A program made the position numbers and the translations under genes. From Bog-473 sp963755375 (lineage in GTDB: Bacteria; Actinomycetota; Acidimicrobiia; Acidimicrobiales; RAAP-2), in contig CAVWKG010000003.1 in the NCBI GenBank assembly GCA_963755375.1, positions 62,001 through 126,000 on the forward strand: DNA of 64,000 nucleotides, in the 5' to 3' direction. This document shows positions 27,613 through 36,654 of this stretch, in pieces (the stretch's first letter is position 1; each line of letters opens with the position of its first letter). Under the pieces are notes generated by a model, which was not told the DNA's origin, made no database searches, and was given only the letters and a program-made list of their open reading frames with translations.

Positions 27613-27644
27613 TGCCTTGACCTGTTTTCCCGCAGGTCAGGGCA
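27613..27644 (+). terminator. Rho-independent-like hairpin after tmRNA
   Basis: TGCCTTGACCTG pairs with CAGGTCAGGGCA (one G-U pair) around an 8-nt loop. The tract after it (TTCGTGTTTGTT) is T-rich. It begins three bases after the tmRNA end. Confidence 0.8.
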
Positions 27645-27681
27645 TTCGTGTTTGTTGAACCGTGTCCCCCAACCGTCCGAG

Positions 27682-27699
27682 AGGGCACGAAAAGGGCAC
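27682..27699. repeat. Short direct repeats beside tmRNA, possible integrase arm sites
   Basis: AGGGCAC occurs at 27682-27688 and 27693-27699, exactly 11 bp apart, with a related CGGCAC after them. Such helically phased repeats next to the tmRNA 3' end are what one expects in an attachment site. No integrase gene is left nearby. Confidence 0.3.
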
Positions 27700-27751
27700 A
27701 CGGCACCCATACAACAGGATGTGAGGTCCAGGCGGCCAGCGCTGAAGGGTT

Positions 27752-28018
27752 TCAGTCGTCCTCAAAGATCTGGTCGATGTCGACGGCCTCCAGCTCGGGC
27801 CAGGTGTACACCATGACCTCTCGGCCCTCTTTGGTGTGGAACCTCTGAGTGTCAGGAAGCTCGGTATCGTGCGCGATTGCTCTGAGCGCGGTCATGTCGG
27901 GAACGACGATTATGCCGTAAGCCTTCAAGATGATCGGCTTGCCCTCAGAGAGAGCTAAATCGGCTGCACCCATGAGAACTTCGGCCGGCATCCCGTCGGC
28001 TGCCTCCGATTCAGTCAT
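27752..28018 (-). CDS. Hypothetical protein
   Basis: 88 aa from ATG 28018 (longer starts at 28036 or 28069 are possible). Acidic, no membrane segment. IILKAYGIIVVPDMTALRAI suggests an alpha/beta core, and the C-terminus is very acidic (DIDQIFEDD). No family recognised. It is the first gene after the tmRNA attachment region and is divergent from the next one. Confidence 0.5.
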   Translation of the reverse strand: MTESEAADGMPAEVLMGAADLALSEGKPIILKAYGIIVVPDMTALRAIAHDTELPDTQRFHTKEGREVMVYTWPELEAVDIDQIFEDD

Positions 28019-28099
28019 GGCCCCAGTTCCTGCCATGTCGGGACCACCGCCCCAGGTGTCGCTACGCAACTGGAGGCAACGACCCTACGCTTCGACGCC

Positions 28100-28854
28100 A
28101 TGATGTCAACCGACTGGTGGGCCACTGGTACGCAGCTAGGGGTGGCGCTCGCCACACTCGTGCTGGCCGGAATCACCGCGTTCATGGCCAAACGCACACG
28201 TGAGGTCGCCGAGGAGACGAAGGGGGCCACGGCTGCCGCTAATCGGACTGCCAAGGCCTCCGAGGATGACGTTCAACAAAGTCTAGAACTCGTGAGGATT
28301 GGCCAAGCACAGGCCGCCGCCGCCAGCCAACAGTCTGAAGTTGCTAGGCGTACCCTCGAAGCAACCTTTCAACCTCTCTTGGTACCCGTGGTCAACCGCA
28401 AGGTGAGGGATAGCTTCACTCCGCCAGGCCTTAATGGTGTCTCGGCCATCACCCAGTTGACGGCGCAGCCACGATGCTGGATGGCCCTGGACACGGCTGG
28501 CATTGAGCGTGTCTTCGTAGTCGTTCCGGTGAGGAACGTTGGGCCCGGACCAGCGTCCTTTGGACGGTCCAAGCGGGACGCAACATTTCTGGGCAAATAC
28601 CCAGGTGCAAGTCCGATGGTCGCCCCAGTTCTCCGGTCGTAGCGGCAGGCGATGTCGTGGACCTTCTCTTTTACGGCTCTGCAGACGAGATCCCATTAGG
28701 CGTCGTTAGTGCTGCCGCCGGAACCACGGATGTAGCAACCGTATCGATCACGTACTCCGATATCACCCGCGCAAAAGTGACCGTAACGGAGTTACGACTA
28801 GGAAAGGCAGAAGATTCCTTCTTGCAAGTGACCGAAGTGGTGATAGATCCCTAG
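28100..28854 (+). pseudogene. Membrane-anchored hypothetical protein, frameshifted
   Basis: An N-terminal membrane helix (QLGVALATLVLAGITAFMA) is followed by a charged coiled-coil-like region and a beta-rich domain with VVVPVRNVGPGPA. The frame breaks at about 28553-28562; the downstream frame continues (SGQIPRCKSDGRPSSPVVAAGD, then VVDLLFYGSADEIPLG) to a stop at 28854. One base change would restore about 250 aa. Proteins with this helix plus 'vpvrNvGpGpa' layout are common but uncharacterised in actinobacteria. Confidence 0.6.
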
Positions 28855-28907
28855 CTTTATGTGACCGCTCTCCACCCGCCGCATTATCTCCGGTCTACCC
28901 TCGACTC

Positions 28908-29141
28908 GTGAGCCCAATGCCCCAGCCCGGCGACCCGTGCCCCGGCTTCGTCGCCCAGCCCGGCCAGTGCTGGCAGATGATCTACGACAGGAACCTCCAG
29001 GCCGCCCATTGTCCTGAGACGCCGTCCTGGACCGGGCGGTGGTTCTCGCCGAAGGGTGACCGGTGGTTCAGGGTGTGGGCGTGCCCCGACCATCTCGAGG
29101 GCCTCACAGGGTTGCAGGAGTTTGGGCGGCGGCGCAGTTAA
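28908..29141 (+). CDS. Small Cys/Trp-containing hypothetical protein
   Basis: 77 aa, GTG start. Four Cys and several Trp and His residues (GDPCPGF, GQCWQMI, AAHCPETPSW, VWACPDHLEGL) suggest a metal-binding or small treble-clef-like domain. No signal peptide. Unrecognised; confidence rests on coding-like composition only. Confidence 0.45.
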   Translation: MSPMPQPGDPCPGFVAQPGQCWQMIYDRNLQAAHCPETPSWTGRWFSPKGDRWFRVWACPDHLEGLTGLQEFGRRRS

Positions 29142-29160
29142 CAGAGGGTGGCGAACTCGC

Positions 29161-29625
29161 CTAATCAGCAGCCGACTCGTTGATGGCGAGTGCAAGCTCA
29201 CGGGCGCCGCTCCTACTAACGACAAACGTGTGCTCGGCCCCACTGTCGGCCTTAACCACTAGACGGGCCATGGTGAACTTGTAGGTGACCGTGACTGGAA
29301 CCGCTATCTGCGTCGTCGGCAGTTCGATCAGAACGCCGTGCCGCGCGGTGCCGAAAACGAGTCGCCGATCGGTGAGGACCAGCCATCCCTCGGCCTCCCT
29401 CTTCTTCAGACCGCCGCCGGGATCGAAGAGGAGCGCAAGGACCTCCACCACGATGGTCTCATCGGACCCCACAATGTCGTGGATCACGTCGAGTCTTGCT
29501 CTCCTCACGTCACCTTTCACGACCTCCCGCCCCGTCGGCTTCGCCCACTTCTCGACGTCGGGCCACGCCCACACGAAGCCGGTCTTGAGAGTGGCCGATC
29601 GACTCGCGAGGGAATGGCAAGTCAT
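29161..29625 (-). CDS. PH-like (bPH/GRAM type) hypothetical protein
   Basis: About 154 aa. The stretch EGWLVLTDRRLVFGTARHG is the hallmark strand pair of bacterial PH-like domains, followed by ITVPV-like strands and a C-terminal helix (GARELALAIN). Such domains are often found in uncharacterised actinobacterial proteins and may bind lipid or peptide. The start codon is uncertain. Confidence 0.5.
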   Translation of the reverse strand: MTCHSLASRSATLKTGFVWAWPDVEKWAKPTGREVVKGDVRRARLDVIHDIVGSDETIVVEVLALLFDPGGGLKKREAEGWLVLTDRRLVFGTARHGVLIELPTTQIAVPVTVTYKFTMARLVVKADSGAEHTFVVSRSGARELALAINESAAD

Positions 29626-29866
29626 CGTCCGCAGTCTCGCGCCACCGCGGTCCAGGGGTGAGAACCCTGTCCCAGTCCGAATCCTCTTTGAGTCAAGACC
29701 CCTATTTCCAGAACTTCAGGGCGCGACGAATCGAGCCGTCGCACAAGGGCACGACGGCGTAGGGTTTCTCTGGGTTCGGGAGTGACTTCGCCGAAGAGCC
29801 GGTTGCGCAGGGTGAAGAGCCGGTCACGCAGGCATGGAGTCGTCCCTGAGTGTCCTCCCGGACCCC

Positions 29867-30886
29867 CTATCGGGCGTCGAGAAGCAGCTGTCGGTAGACG
29901 GCGTTACTCACGTGGCGCTTGAGCGAACGCAGCGCCTCTCGCTTGGTCTTGCCCTCGGCGACCTTGCGATCGAAATAGGCCCGACCCTCTGAGTGGGGCT
30001 GGCGGATCTGGGAGATCGCCACCATGTGGATGGAGTTGTTGAGGCGACGATGGCCACGCAGTGAGAGCCGATGGAACACCCGACCCCCCGAGGAGTGCTC
30101 GACCGGAGCGATCCCGGCATAGGCGGCGAAGCTGTCTCGGTTGGCAAAGCGGTGGATGTCGCCGCTGTAGCCGATCAACGAGCAGGCGAGGACCGGGCCC
30201 ACGCCGAACAGATCGGTGAGCGAGGTCTTCGACGCCCGCACGGCGGTGCGGATGCGACGATGCGACTCTTTGATCTGCTCGTCGAGGCGCGCCACGTCAG
30301 CGACGAGCTCGAGCGCGAGTTCGTGGCGCATGTGCTCGATGGGGGTGGCCGGCTCGAAAGAGCCGAGGAGCCGATTGGCGTCAGAAACGTAGAGTTCCTT
30401 GGCAATTCCGCCTGGTGAGAGGTCGGCGAGAGCGTTGTGGAGCCGGCAGATGAGCTTGGCCCGTAGCCGGCCCAGATCGTGATTGCGCTTGGCCAGGAGT
30501 CGCATGATCTCGGTGTGGTCGGCCGGCTCGACCGTGCGAAGATTCCTCGAGCGCAAGGCGGCGATGGCGACCGAGAACGCGTCGTTGGGATCGTTCTTCT
30601 CCGAACGACCGGTGCTGAGCACCCGGACTCTCGACGCCAATGTGGGTGGGACGTCGAGAACCACCTCACCGGCATCGACGAGTTGTTGGGCCAACAGGTA
30701 ACCGAGCCCACCGGCGGACTCGATGGCCCAGGTGCGCTTCTCGAACGGCTCAGCCCAGGCCAGCAGCTTCGCTGTCTGTTGACACGTCGCCCGGACCGTG
30801 ACCTTGGCCACCTCGCGTTCATCGCCTCCAATGGCCACCGCCGTGTGGCTCGCCTTGTGGGGATCGACCCCGATGATCACCGACAT
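29867..30886 (-). mobile_element. IS110-family transposase (type A)
   Basis: 339 aa; GAGGAGG lies shortly before the ATG at 30886. The N-terminal RuvC-like DEDD domain begins GVDPHKASHTAV; the SEKNDPNDAFSVA motif carries the second Asp. The C-terminal transposase_20 domain has LFGVGPVLACSLIGYSGD and the conserved Ser region PVEHSSGG. IS110 elements have no classical inverted repeats and use a bridge RNA from a non-coding end; the candidate region is 30887-31080. It differs from the other IS110 copies in the window. The element ends could not be fixed. Confidence 0.9.
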
Positions 30887-31250
30887 GAGCACCTCCTCTT
30901 GGTTGATGGGCAACCGCGAGGGCACTCCTGATTTGGATCTGGTGCACACACTCCTCTTTTGAGCCACTCGCGGCGAGATCCAGACGAGTGGCATCTCGTT
31001 AGAAAGCCAGCCGGCTAGACCGGCGGCAGGCACTTAAGAGAGCCAGCCCGTCGGGACCTCTAAACGCTACGGATCAGCCGCAGGGTCTGCTCAAAGTCTC
31101 AATCAGGCACCATGGGGATACCCATCCTGGTCTCCGAGATCGCCGGAAGACGAGTGTCCGGGTAGTCGATGCGAGCGATGAAACTGGCTATTCACCCACG
31201 CTCGGCTCGCTGAGCCCAGCGTTGTGGACGACGAAGGCGAGGGATCCGCT

Positions 31251-32210
31251 TTAGCGATCGGACTCCAATCGGCGAGCCTCAGAACGACGTTCGGTGATGA
31301 AGCGGTGGATGGCCTCGTTGGCGTGGTCCTGAAACGACGGGTTGGCCAGGTCGGGGAGGATGTCTGCTTGGTTGACCAAGCGACCCTTGAGTTTGTTGGC
31401 CGCGCTGGCGTAGAACACGCCGCTCGACAGGGTCGGGTCGGTGACGCCGTCGACCAGTCGCTTCGCGCCCACGTCAAGTTTGTGGGCGAGACCCAGGGTG
31501 GGCATGACGTATTTGGCCGCTATACGCATCGGCAATGGGAGGTCACTGGCTGCTTGGGTGCCGGTGGTGTTGCCGGGGCTCACGGTGATGAAGCGGCGGT
31601 CGGGGTGTTGGCGGGCCAGGTAGGCCATCCACAGGGCCCCGATGTACTTGACCTGCCCGAAGGCGAGGTTGAAGTCAGCTTTTCTGCCGGCGAAGTAGCT
31701 GCCGTCGATGACGGTGGCGAGCTCGTCGGCGGAGTGTGAGACGAACGTTGGCCCCTTCATCCGCAACTTCGGGACCCCCCTGACTGCTTCACTTCCGGCC
31801 AAGACCGCAACCTCGCCAAGTCGATCCTCGGCCAGGAGCCCTTCAAGGAGGACGACGTGACCAAGGACGTTCGTCGCGAACACGGTGGTGACCCCGTCAG
31901 GGGTCAAGTCCATCGAGTGCGGGCCAATGACACCAGCGTTCATGACCAGCGCGTCGACGGATCCGTTGATGTCCGCAAGGCCGGCGCGCACCGAACTCAG
32001 ATCGGCGACGTCCATGAGAACGATGTCGAAGATGTGCCGGCCGGTCGCTGCTTCGAGCTCGGCCTGTGCCGCTGTCGCCCGGTCTCGGTTCCGGCACGCC
32101 AGGTAGATGCGCGCTATCTCGAGACGTAAGGCCAGTTGCCGGGCCACCTCCTTGCCGATCCCGGCGTTGGCGCCCGTGATCAGCACGGTCTTTCCTGGGA
32201 GTGTGCTCAT
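31251..32210 (-). CDS. SDR-family protein with Phe in place of catalytic Tyr
   Basis: 319 aa. The cofactor site is TGANAGIG (12-19), followed by NAGV and Ser140 (LAGSEAV). The catalytic Tyr-x3-Lys position reads Phe184-x3-Lys188 (AFGQVK). The C-terminal extension of about 70 aa (AANKLKGRLVNQAD) is family-like for longer SDRs. Loss of the Tyr hydroxyl should abolish classical SDR catalysis; Tyr189 sits just beyond Lys188. It is part of a cluster with a second SDR and a TetR regulator. Confidence 0.8.
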   Translation of the reverse strand: MSTLPGKTVLITGANAGIGKEVARQLALRLEIARIYLACRNRDRATAAQAELEAATGRHIFDIVLMDVADLSSVRAGLADINGSVDALVMNAGVIGPHSMDLTPDGVTTVFATNVLGHVVLLEGLLAEDRLGEVAVLAGSEAVRGVPKLRMKGPTFVSHSADELATVIDGSYFAGRKADFNLAFGQVKYIGALWMAYLARQHPDRRFITVSPGNTTGTQAASDLPLPMRIAAKYVMPTLGLAHKLDVGAKRLVDGVTDPTLSSGVFYASAANKLKGRLVNQADILPDLANPSFQDHANEAIHRFITERRSEARRLESDR

Positions 32211-32343
32211 TGGTATTTCCTCTCGCTTCTGTGGGCCTGGTCAGGCAGGACAGCTCTTGGCGGGTTGCGTCTACCGGTTCTCCCGGGTTGCCATAGGCCC
32301 GTAGCGCGTCGACGAGCACGTGGGCACCGGGTGGGACCTGGAG

Positions 32344-33093
32344 TTATGTCGCGACCCGGCCGCCGTCGACCGCAAGAGTGACGCCGTGGACGAAGCTGGC
32401 ATCATCACTTGCGAGGAAGACGATCGCCGCAGCAAGTTCTTCGGGCTGAGCTACGCGACCTGCTGGTGCTAGTGCGGCGAGCTGATTCACCATCTCGTCG
32501 GGGACTGCTTCCATCATGCGGGTGCGCGTCGGGCCGGGGGCAACGGCGTTGACCCGAACACCACTCGGGCCGTATTCGGCGGCCCAGGCCTTCGTCAAAA
32601 GTTCGAGAGCCGCTCGGCTGGCGCCATACATCGCCATGCCTGCCTGTCCAAAGCTCGCGACCATCGTGGAGACGTTGACGATCGAACCCCATCCGCGTTC
32701 GGCCATGGCTGGCGCCAGTGACGCGACGAGGAAGAACGGAACCTTGACGTTCAGTGCAAAGGTCTCGTCGAACTCTGCTTCGGTGGCTGCGTTGCTTGGT
32801 CCGAGCAAGGCGACGCCGGCATTGTTGATGAGGATGTCGACGTGACCGTCGCCTGCCTCAGTGGCCCACTCGACCAGGTCCTGGGCCGATTCGAGGTCGC
32901 TCAACGTGGTGAGCCGGAACGTCGCGCTGCCCCCGCTGCCTTCGATCTCGGCGACCACGTCTTTGGCTCGTTGTTCGTTGCGGCCCACTACCAATACGTG
33001 AGCGCCGCGGGCGGCCAAGCCGATGGCCGTTGCCTGGCCGATCCCGCTCGTCGAGCCCGTTACCAGAGCTGTCTTGCCTCTTAGATCAGTCAT
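32344..33093 (-). CDS. SDR-family oxidoreductase
   Basis: 249 aa, full-length classical SDR: TGSTSGIG (12-19), NNAG at about 90, Ser142, and Tyr156-x3-Arg160 (YGASR), where Lys is usual. The PGPTRTRM loop and C-terminal FVHGVTLAVDGG are standard. It is divergent from the TetR gene with a shared 96-bp regulatory gap, so TetR control is likely. Arg instead of Lys at the active site is uncommon and may lower activity. Confidence 0.88.
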   Translation of the reverse strand: MTDLRGKTALVTGSTSGIGQATAIGLAARGAHVLVVGRNEQRAKDVVAEIEGSGGSATFRLTTLSDLESAQDLVEWATEAGDGHVDILINNAGVALLGPSNAATEAEFDETFALNVKVPFFLVASLAPAMAERGWGSIVNVSTMVASFGQAGMAMYGASRAALELLTKAWAAEYGPSGVRVNAVAPGPTRTRMMEAVPDEMVNQLAALAPAGRVAQPEELAAAIVFLASDDASFVHGVTLAVDGGRVAT

Positions 33094-33138
33094 ACGTCGC
33101 TTTATCCTCTCGAAGAAAATGGGTGGTGCGACTCACTC

Positions 33139-33183
33139 TGACAGTTGGGTACTGGGTTGTCAAACTCAAAATCCTGCTAACAT
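33139..33183. promoter_or_regulatory. SDR/tetR divergent control region
   Basis: An inverted repeat TGACA-N14-TGTCA (33139-33162) lies midway between the divergent starts. The plus-strand elements TTGTCA (33157-33162) and TAACAT (33178-33183) could be the tetR promoter, overlapping the repeat. The -10 is only seven bases from the tetR ATG, so its transcript may be leaderless. Confidence 0.5.
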
Positions 33184-33189
33184 TGGTGC

Positions 33190-33795
33190 ATGGTCAACGA
33201 GACAAGTGACCGGCCGAAGCTCACCCCAAAGGGAGCACGCACCCGGGCACGAATAGTGGAGGAGGCCGCGGCCCTGATCCATGAACGCGGGGTCGCGGGC
33301 ACCACCTTGGAAGACGTCAAGGTGGCGGCGGAAGTCAGCGGCTCTCAGATGTACCACTACTTTCCCGACAAGAACGAACTCGTGCAGGCGGTCATCGACT
33401 ACCAGGCCGAGACCATCGTCAATCGCCAGCGGCACGCGCTCAGCAGCTCGAACGGAGTCGAAGCCTGGCGGAACATGGTGATCACCGCAGCGAAGCGCAC
33501 CAAAGCAAAGGGGGGCTGCCAACTTGGCTCGCTCGTTGGTCAACTCGCCGAGAGTGACCCCGAGGCCCGAGCGCTCATCGCGGCAGGGTTCGATCAGTGG
33601 GCAGCCGCCATCGGCGATGGGCTGAGATCCCTTCATGCCGACGGGAAGCTCCCGTCGGACATCGACCCGGACGACCTCGCCACTACTCTGCTCGCCACGC
33701 TCCAAGGGGGACTTCTACTCGCCCAGGTACAGCAGAGTCCCCGTCCGTTCGAGACTGCCGTCAATACCCTTCTCGCCCTTACCATCGGCAGATGA
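33190..33795 (+). CDS. TetR/AcrR-family regulator
   Basis: 201 aa. The N-terminal helix-turn-helix is RARIVEEAAALIHERGVAGT then VKVAAEVSGSQMYHYFPDKN, a classic TetR motif. The C-terminal domain (about 75-200) resembles TetR_C regulators of the LmrA/YxaF type. It probably represses the divergent SDR gene and perhaps the monooxygenase at 34016 through nearby palindromes. The ligand is unknown. Confidence 0.93.
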   Translation: MVNETSDRPKLTPKGARTRARIVEEAAALIHERGVAGTTLEDVKVAAEVSGSQMYHYFPDKNELVQAVIDYQAETIVNRQRHALSSSNGVEAWRNMVITAAKRTKAKGGCQLGSLVGQLAESDPEARALIAAGFDQWAAAIGDGLRSLHADGKLPSDIDPDDLATTLLATLQGGLLLAQVQQSPRPFETAVNTLLALTIGR

Positions 33796-33967
33796 GCCCA
33801 AGCCGGACTCATTCACAGCCATCGCCGAAGTCGGCTCACGGCACTTGGACGACGCACGTGCATCCACACGATGCGCTTCCGGACCCGCGGGCTGATTCTT
33901 AGGGCGCCCCAGTAGGCCAATCGGGAATCGGGAAGGGGTGACTCCCCTGCGGGACTCGGTATCCAAG

Positions 33968-33990
33968 TCAGACGATGAAGTACCGTCTGA
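33968..33990. promoter_or_regulatory. 23-bp palindrome upstream of the monooxygenase
   Basis: TCAGACG-N9-CGTCTGA, perfect 7-bp arms, 25 bp upstream of the small monooxygenase ATG. This is the size and symmetry of a TetR-family operator. It is not the same sequence as the repeat at 33139-33162. Confidence 0.5.
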
Positions 33991-34015
33991 CCAACCCCAC
34001 AGAATCGAGGCGCGC

Positions 34016-34309
34016 ATGAGCGTTACGAGCATCACTCGGTTTCATGCCTCAGACGGCCAAGAGGCAACGCTCCTTGAACTGCAGTCCGAAGGCCGACGGC
34101 GCATGCTGGCTGCTAAAGGCTGCGAGTCATTCGACATCCTTCATGATCAGGCCGATCGACGATCTTCCGCCTTTGTCCAAACTTGGTCATCGCGCGAAGC
34201 ACACGATGCCGCCTTCGGCGAGTTGATCATGGCCAGTGGTCATCTTGAGAAGGTCCTTGCAACCCTTGACGAAGGAGTCGTTCAGACCTTCTACGACGTG
34301 GTTTCCTAA
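34016..34309 (+). CDS. Antibiotic biosynthesis monooxygenase (ABM/YgiN)-like protein
   Basis: 97 aa from ATG 34016. It has the ferredoxin-like dimeric alpha/beta barrel of the ABM family: an N-terminal strand with ITRFH, GCESFDILHD, and FVQTWSSREAHDAAF. These proteins are quinol monooxygenases or cofactor-free oxygenases. The last 20 codons recur, about 85% identical in DNA, at 39530-39590 beside a truncated IS110 copy. Confidence 0.8.
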   Translation: MSVTSITRFHASDGQEATLLELQSEGRRRMLAAKGCESFDILHDQADRRSSAFVQTWSSREAHDAAFGELIMASGHLEKVLATLDEGVVQTFYDVVS

Positions 34310-34338
34310 AGCGGACTGCCTCCCCCCGTACGATGCTC

Positions 34339-35397
34339 CTATGGGCTGTCAAGCCCCAGTTTCTCGTCGGGAGGAGCGCTGTAGACCTCCCTGGCGACGT
34401 AGCGCTTCAGGCAGCGCACCGCCTCCTTCTTGGTGAGGCCTTCCGTCTTGCGTCTATCGATGTACTCGTTGGTGCGCGGGTCGTAGACCATGCGGGTGAG
34501 CACGATGTGCCAGAGGGCCGAGTTGGCCTGACGGTCGCCGCTGCGGTTGAGCCGGTGTCGTTGGTTCTTGCCGCTGCTGGCGTCGAGCGGTGATGCCCCG
34601 CAGAGGTGCGCGAAGGCGGCCTCGTTGCGCAGTCGCCCAGGGTTGTCCCCAGCGGCGACCATGAGTGCCGACGCCGCGTCGGTTCCGATGCCGAGGGTGG
34701 CGACCAGTTCGGGCGCGGTCTCTTTGACCAAAGGTTTGAGGATGGCGTCGATCTCAGCGATCTCCTCTTCGAGGATGAGGGCCCGGCGGGCCAGCATCCG
34801 CAGACTGAACTTCGTCAGCGAGACGATGTCGCGCTTGGCCCCGGGGCGATAGGCGGAGGCTCGCTCGAGGAGGTTGAAGACGCTCAGCCCCCGGAGCTCG
34901 GCCCGGATGGGATCGGGCGCGGTCGAGACCAGGTTGCGCATCTGGTTCAGCGCCTGGGTCCGTCCCTTGCGGGCCGAGGATCGGGCGACGCGCAAAACCC
35001 GCATGGATTCGACGTTTCCGTCCCTCGTCTTGGCCTCGCCAAGTGCGGTGCCCGACTGGGCGGCGTGGGCGGCGGAGATGGCGTCTTGGGGGTCCGACTT
35101 GCCCTTGAGCCGCCGGCGCTGGCGGTTGGGCCGGTCGACCTCGACGACGCGGACCCGCTCGGACTGGAGGTGTCGGGTGAGTCCCGCGCCATAGGACCCG
35201 GTCCCTTCGACACCGACCAGCTCGACGGGGCCGAAGTCGCCCAGCCAGCCCAACAACTTCTTGTAACCGGTCTCGGTGGTGGCGAAGCTCTCGACGCCGA
35301 GGAGAACTCCTCGTTCGTCCAACGCCGCAGCTACATGGACGTCGAGGTGCGTATCGACCCCGCCGGTGATGCTCCGTGCCAAAGTGGTCACTGTCAT
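34339..35397 (-). mobile_element. IS110-family transposase (type B), full length
   Basis: 352 aa: DEDD domain starting GGVDTHLDVHVAAAL, VEGTGSYGAGLTRHL, KSDPQDAISAA, and the transposase_20 part with TLGIGTDAASALMVAAGDN and LCGASPLDASSGKNQRHRL. The sequence GCTCCTATG occurs at the transposase stop (34335-34343) and again at 35478-35486, so the element is probably about 34335-35486, with the core repeated at each end as expected for IS110. The non-coding left end (35398-35486) would hold at least part of the bridge RNA. Confidence 0.92.
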
Positions 35398-35767
35398 CCC
35401 TTCGTTGGTTTGGGTTGGGGTGACACCGCACCGAGCGGAACGACGGACAAGACAGCGACGGGTCCTGTGTCAGGCAGGCTCCTATGAGGTCACTCCGTCC
35501 GACCGGCAGGTGTCGAGTGGGTGACCGGGCCAGGCCGACGGATCGTACGAAGGACAGTCCCAAGGGACGTCAGCCGGTTTGCTGGAGTCAGACCTGGCCT
35601 GGGCACCCACCCACACGCTGACGAGATCCTTCACCGAAGTGGTGGATCATCAGCGGCCGTCTCAATCCTCGCTGCCGGGAAGGTCGGACGGTTCGGCACC
35701 TTGGGGGCACCCGTTCGAACTCGGCTGAGAGGTCAAGAAGTGCCCATCGAGCCGTGAGAGACTTGGA
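35398..35767. other. IS110 non-coding left end and gap
   Basis: The first about 90 bp belong to the type B IS110 (non-coding end up to the GCTCCTATG repeat at 35478). The remaining about 280 bp show no gene, RNA or repeat that I recognise. Confidence 0.45.
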
Positions 35768-36361
35768 ATGATGTCTTCCTGGGCACCGCAAGCCGAGCGC
35801 TTGATTGCACCACCGAAAGGACCGAGTGAGAACGGTCACACACGGGTCCGGGTCCAAGCTATCTCGTTCTGCATCTGCGCCGTGGCTTCTTCGGCCTTTG
35901 TCGCTGCCACGAATCTGCCGTGGTTCGGAGACTTATCAAGCGGTAACGGAAGTCCCCAATACAGCGCAGTCTCGGCCTCCGGACTCTACGCACCACCGGG
36001 TTCTCAGGCTGCATTGGGTCCGGGCACTCAGAGCTGGGGCTACCTGTTGGTGGCCTGGTCGGCGCTCCTAACCGTCCTGGCGGTGACAGCAATCGCTGCC
36101 TGTGTCTTGAGTCGCCACCGGCGCCGAGGAAGTCTGAACGTCCTGCTGCTAAGTGTCGGCACTGCATCACTGATCCTTATCGCGCTCATCGTTCCCGAGT
36201 TCACGGCCAGGGTTCAGACCGACTTGGTCTCATTCGTGGGCTTCAGCTGGGGGGCGATGGTCGGTCTAGGACTCGCGGTAGTGGCGGCATCGGGAGCATG
36301 GTTCGCTTGGGCCACCTTGAAGTTTCCGCACCTGTGGGGAGTCGAAATAACGGTGGATTGA
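35768..36361 (+). CDS. Hypothetical membrane protein with four helices
   Basis: 197 aa (ATG at 35768 or 35771). Four hydrophobic segments: about 30-48, 89-110, 124-144 and 155-185, with an extracellular Ser/Gly/Pro-rich loop between the first two. No family recognised. It lies between two IS110 copies. Confidence 0.6.
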   Translation: MMSSWAPQAERLIAPPKGPSENGHTRVRVQAISFCICAVASSAFVAATNLPWFGDLSSGNGSPQYSAVSASGLYAPPGSQAALGPGTQSWGYLLVAWSALLTVLAVTAIAACVLSRHRRRGSLNVLLLSVGTASLILIALIVPEFTARVQTDLVSFVGFSWGAMVGLGLAVVAASGAWFAWATLKFPHLWGVEITVD

Positions 36362-36654
36362 CCGTCCCAGTACGCCAATGATGTTGTGAAGCTCCCGTGA
36401 GGGTCCACCGCTGAAAGGTTGGTCGTCGGTAATTTCGGGAGCACCGGAGTTGCCGGTCTGACTTCAGATCACGTGGACGAGTCATGGCGTCCGCACCCTG
36501 TCGACCGGAGCTCCGGGCACATCAGATGGGGCGCGGCGTGCCCCGTTCCAGAGGGGTGATTGGCCGGTCTGTTCAGACCAGATCGACCTACACCGTCACT
36601 CCTTCTCGGGACGGCCGCGCCACCCCTCAACCGCTTAAGGAAGGAAGGGATGGC
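36362..36654. other. Gap upstream of IS110 type B2, possible bridge RNA region
   Basis: About 290 bp before the transposase start. It includes a perfect palindrome GGTCTG-TT-CAGACC at 36566-36579. By analogy with other IS110 elements this non-coding end should encode the bridge RNA; no sequence proof here. Confidence 0.35.

Noticed and set aside
31034..31250. Possible further gene fragment between IS110 type A and the SDR gene
   Set aside because: Open frames give no recognisable domain; may be IS end plus decayed DNA, but nothing supports a call.
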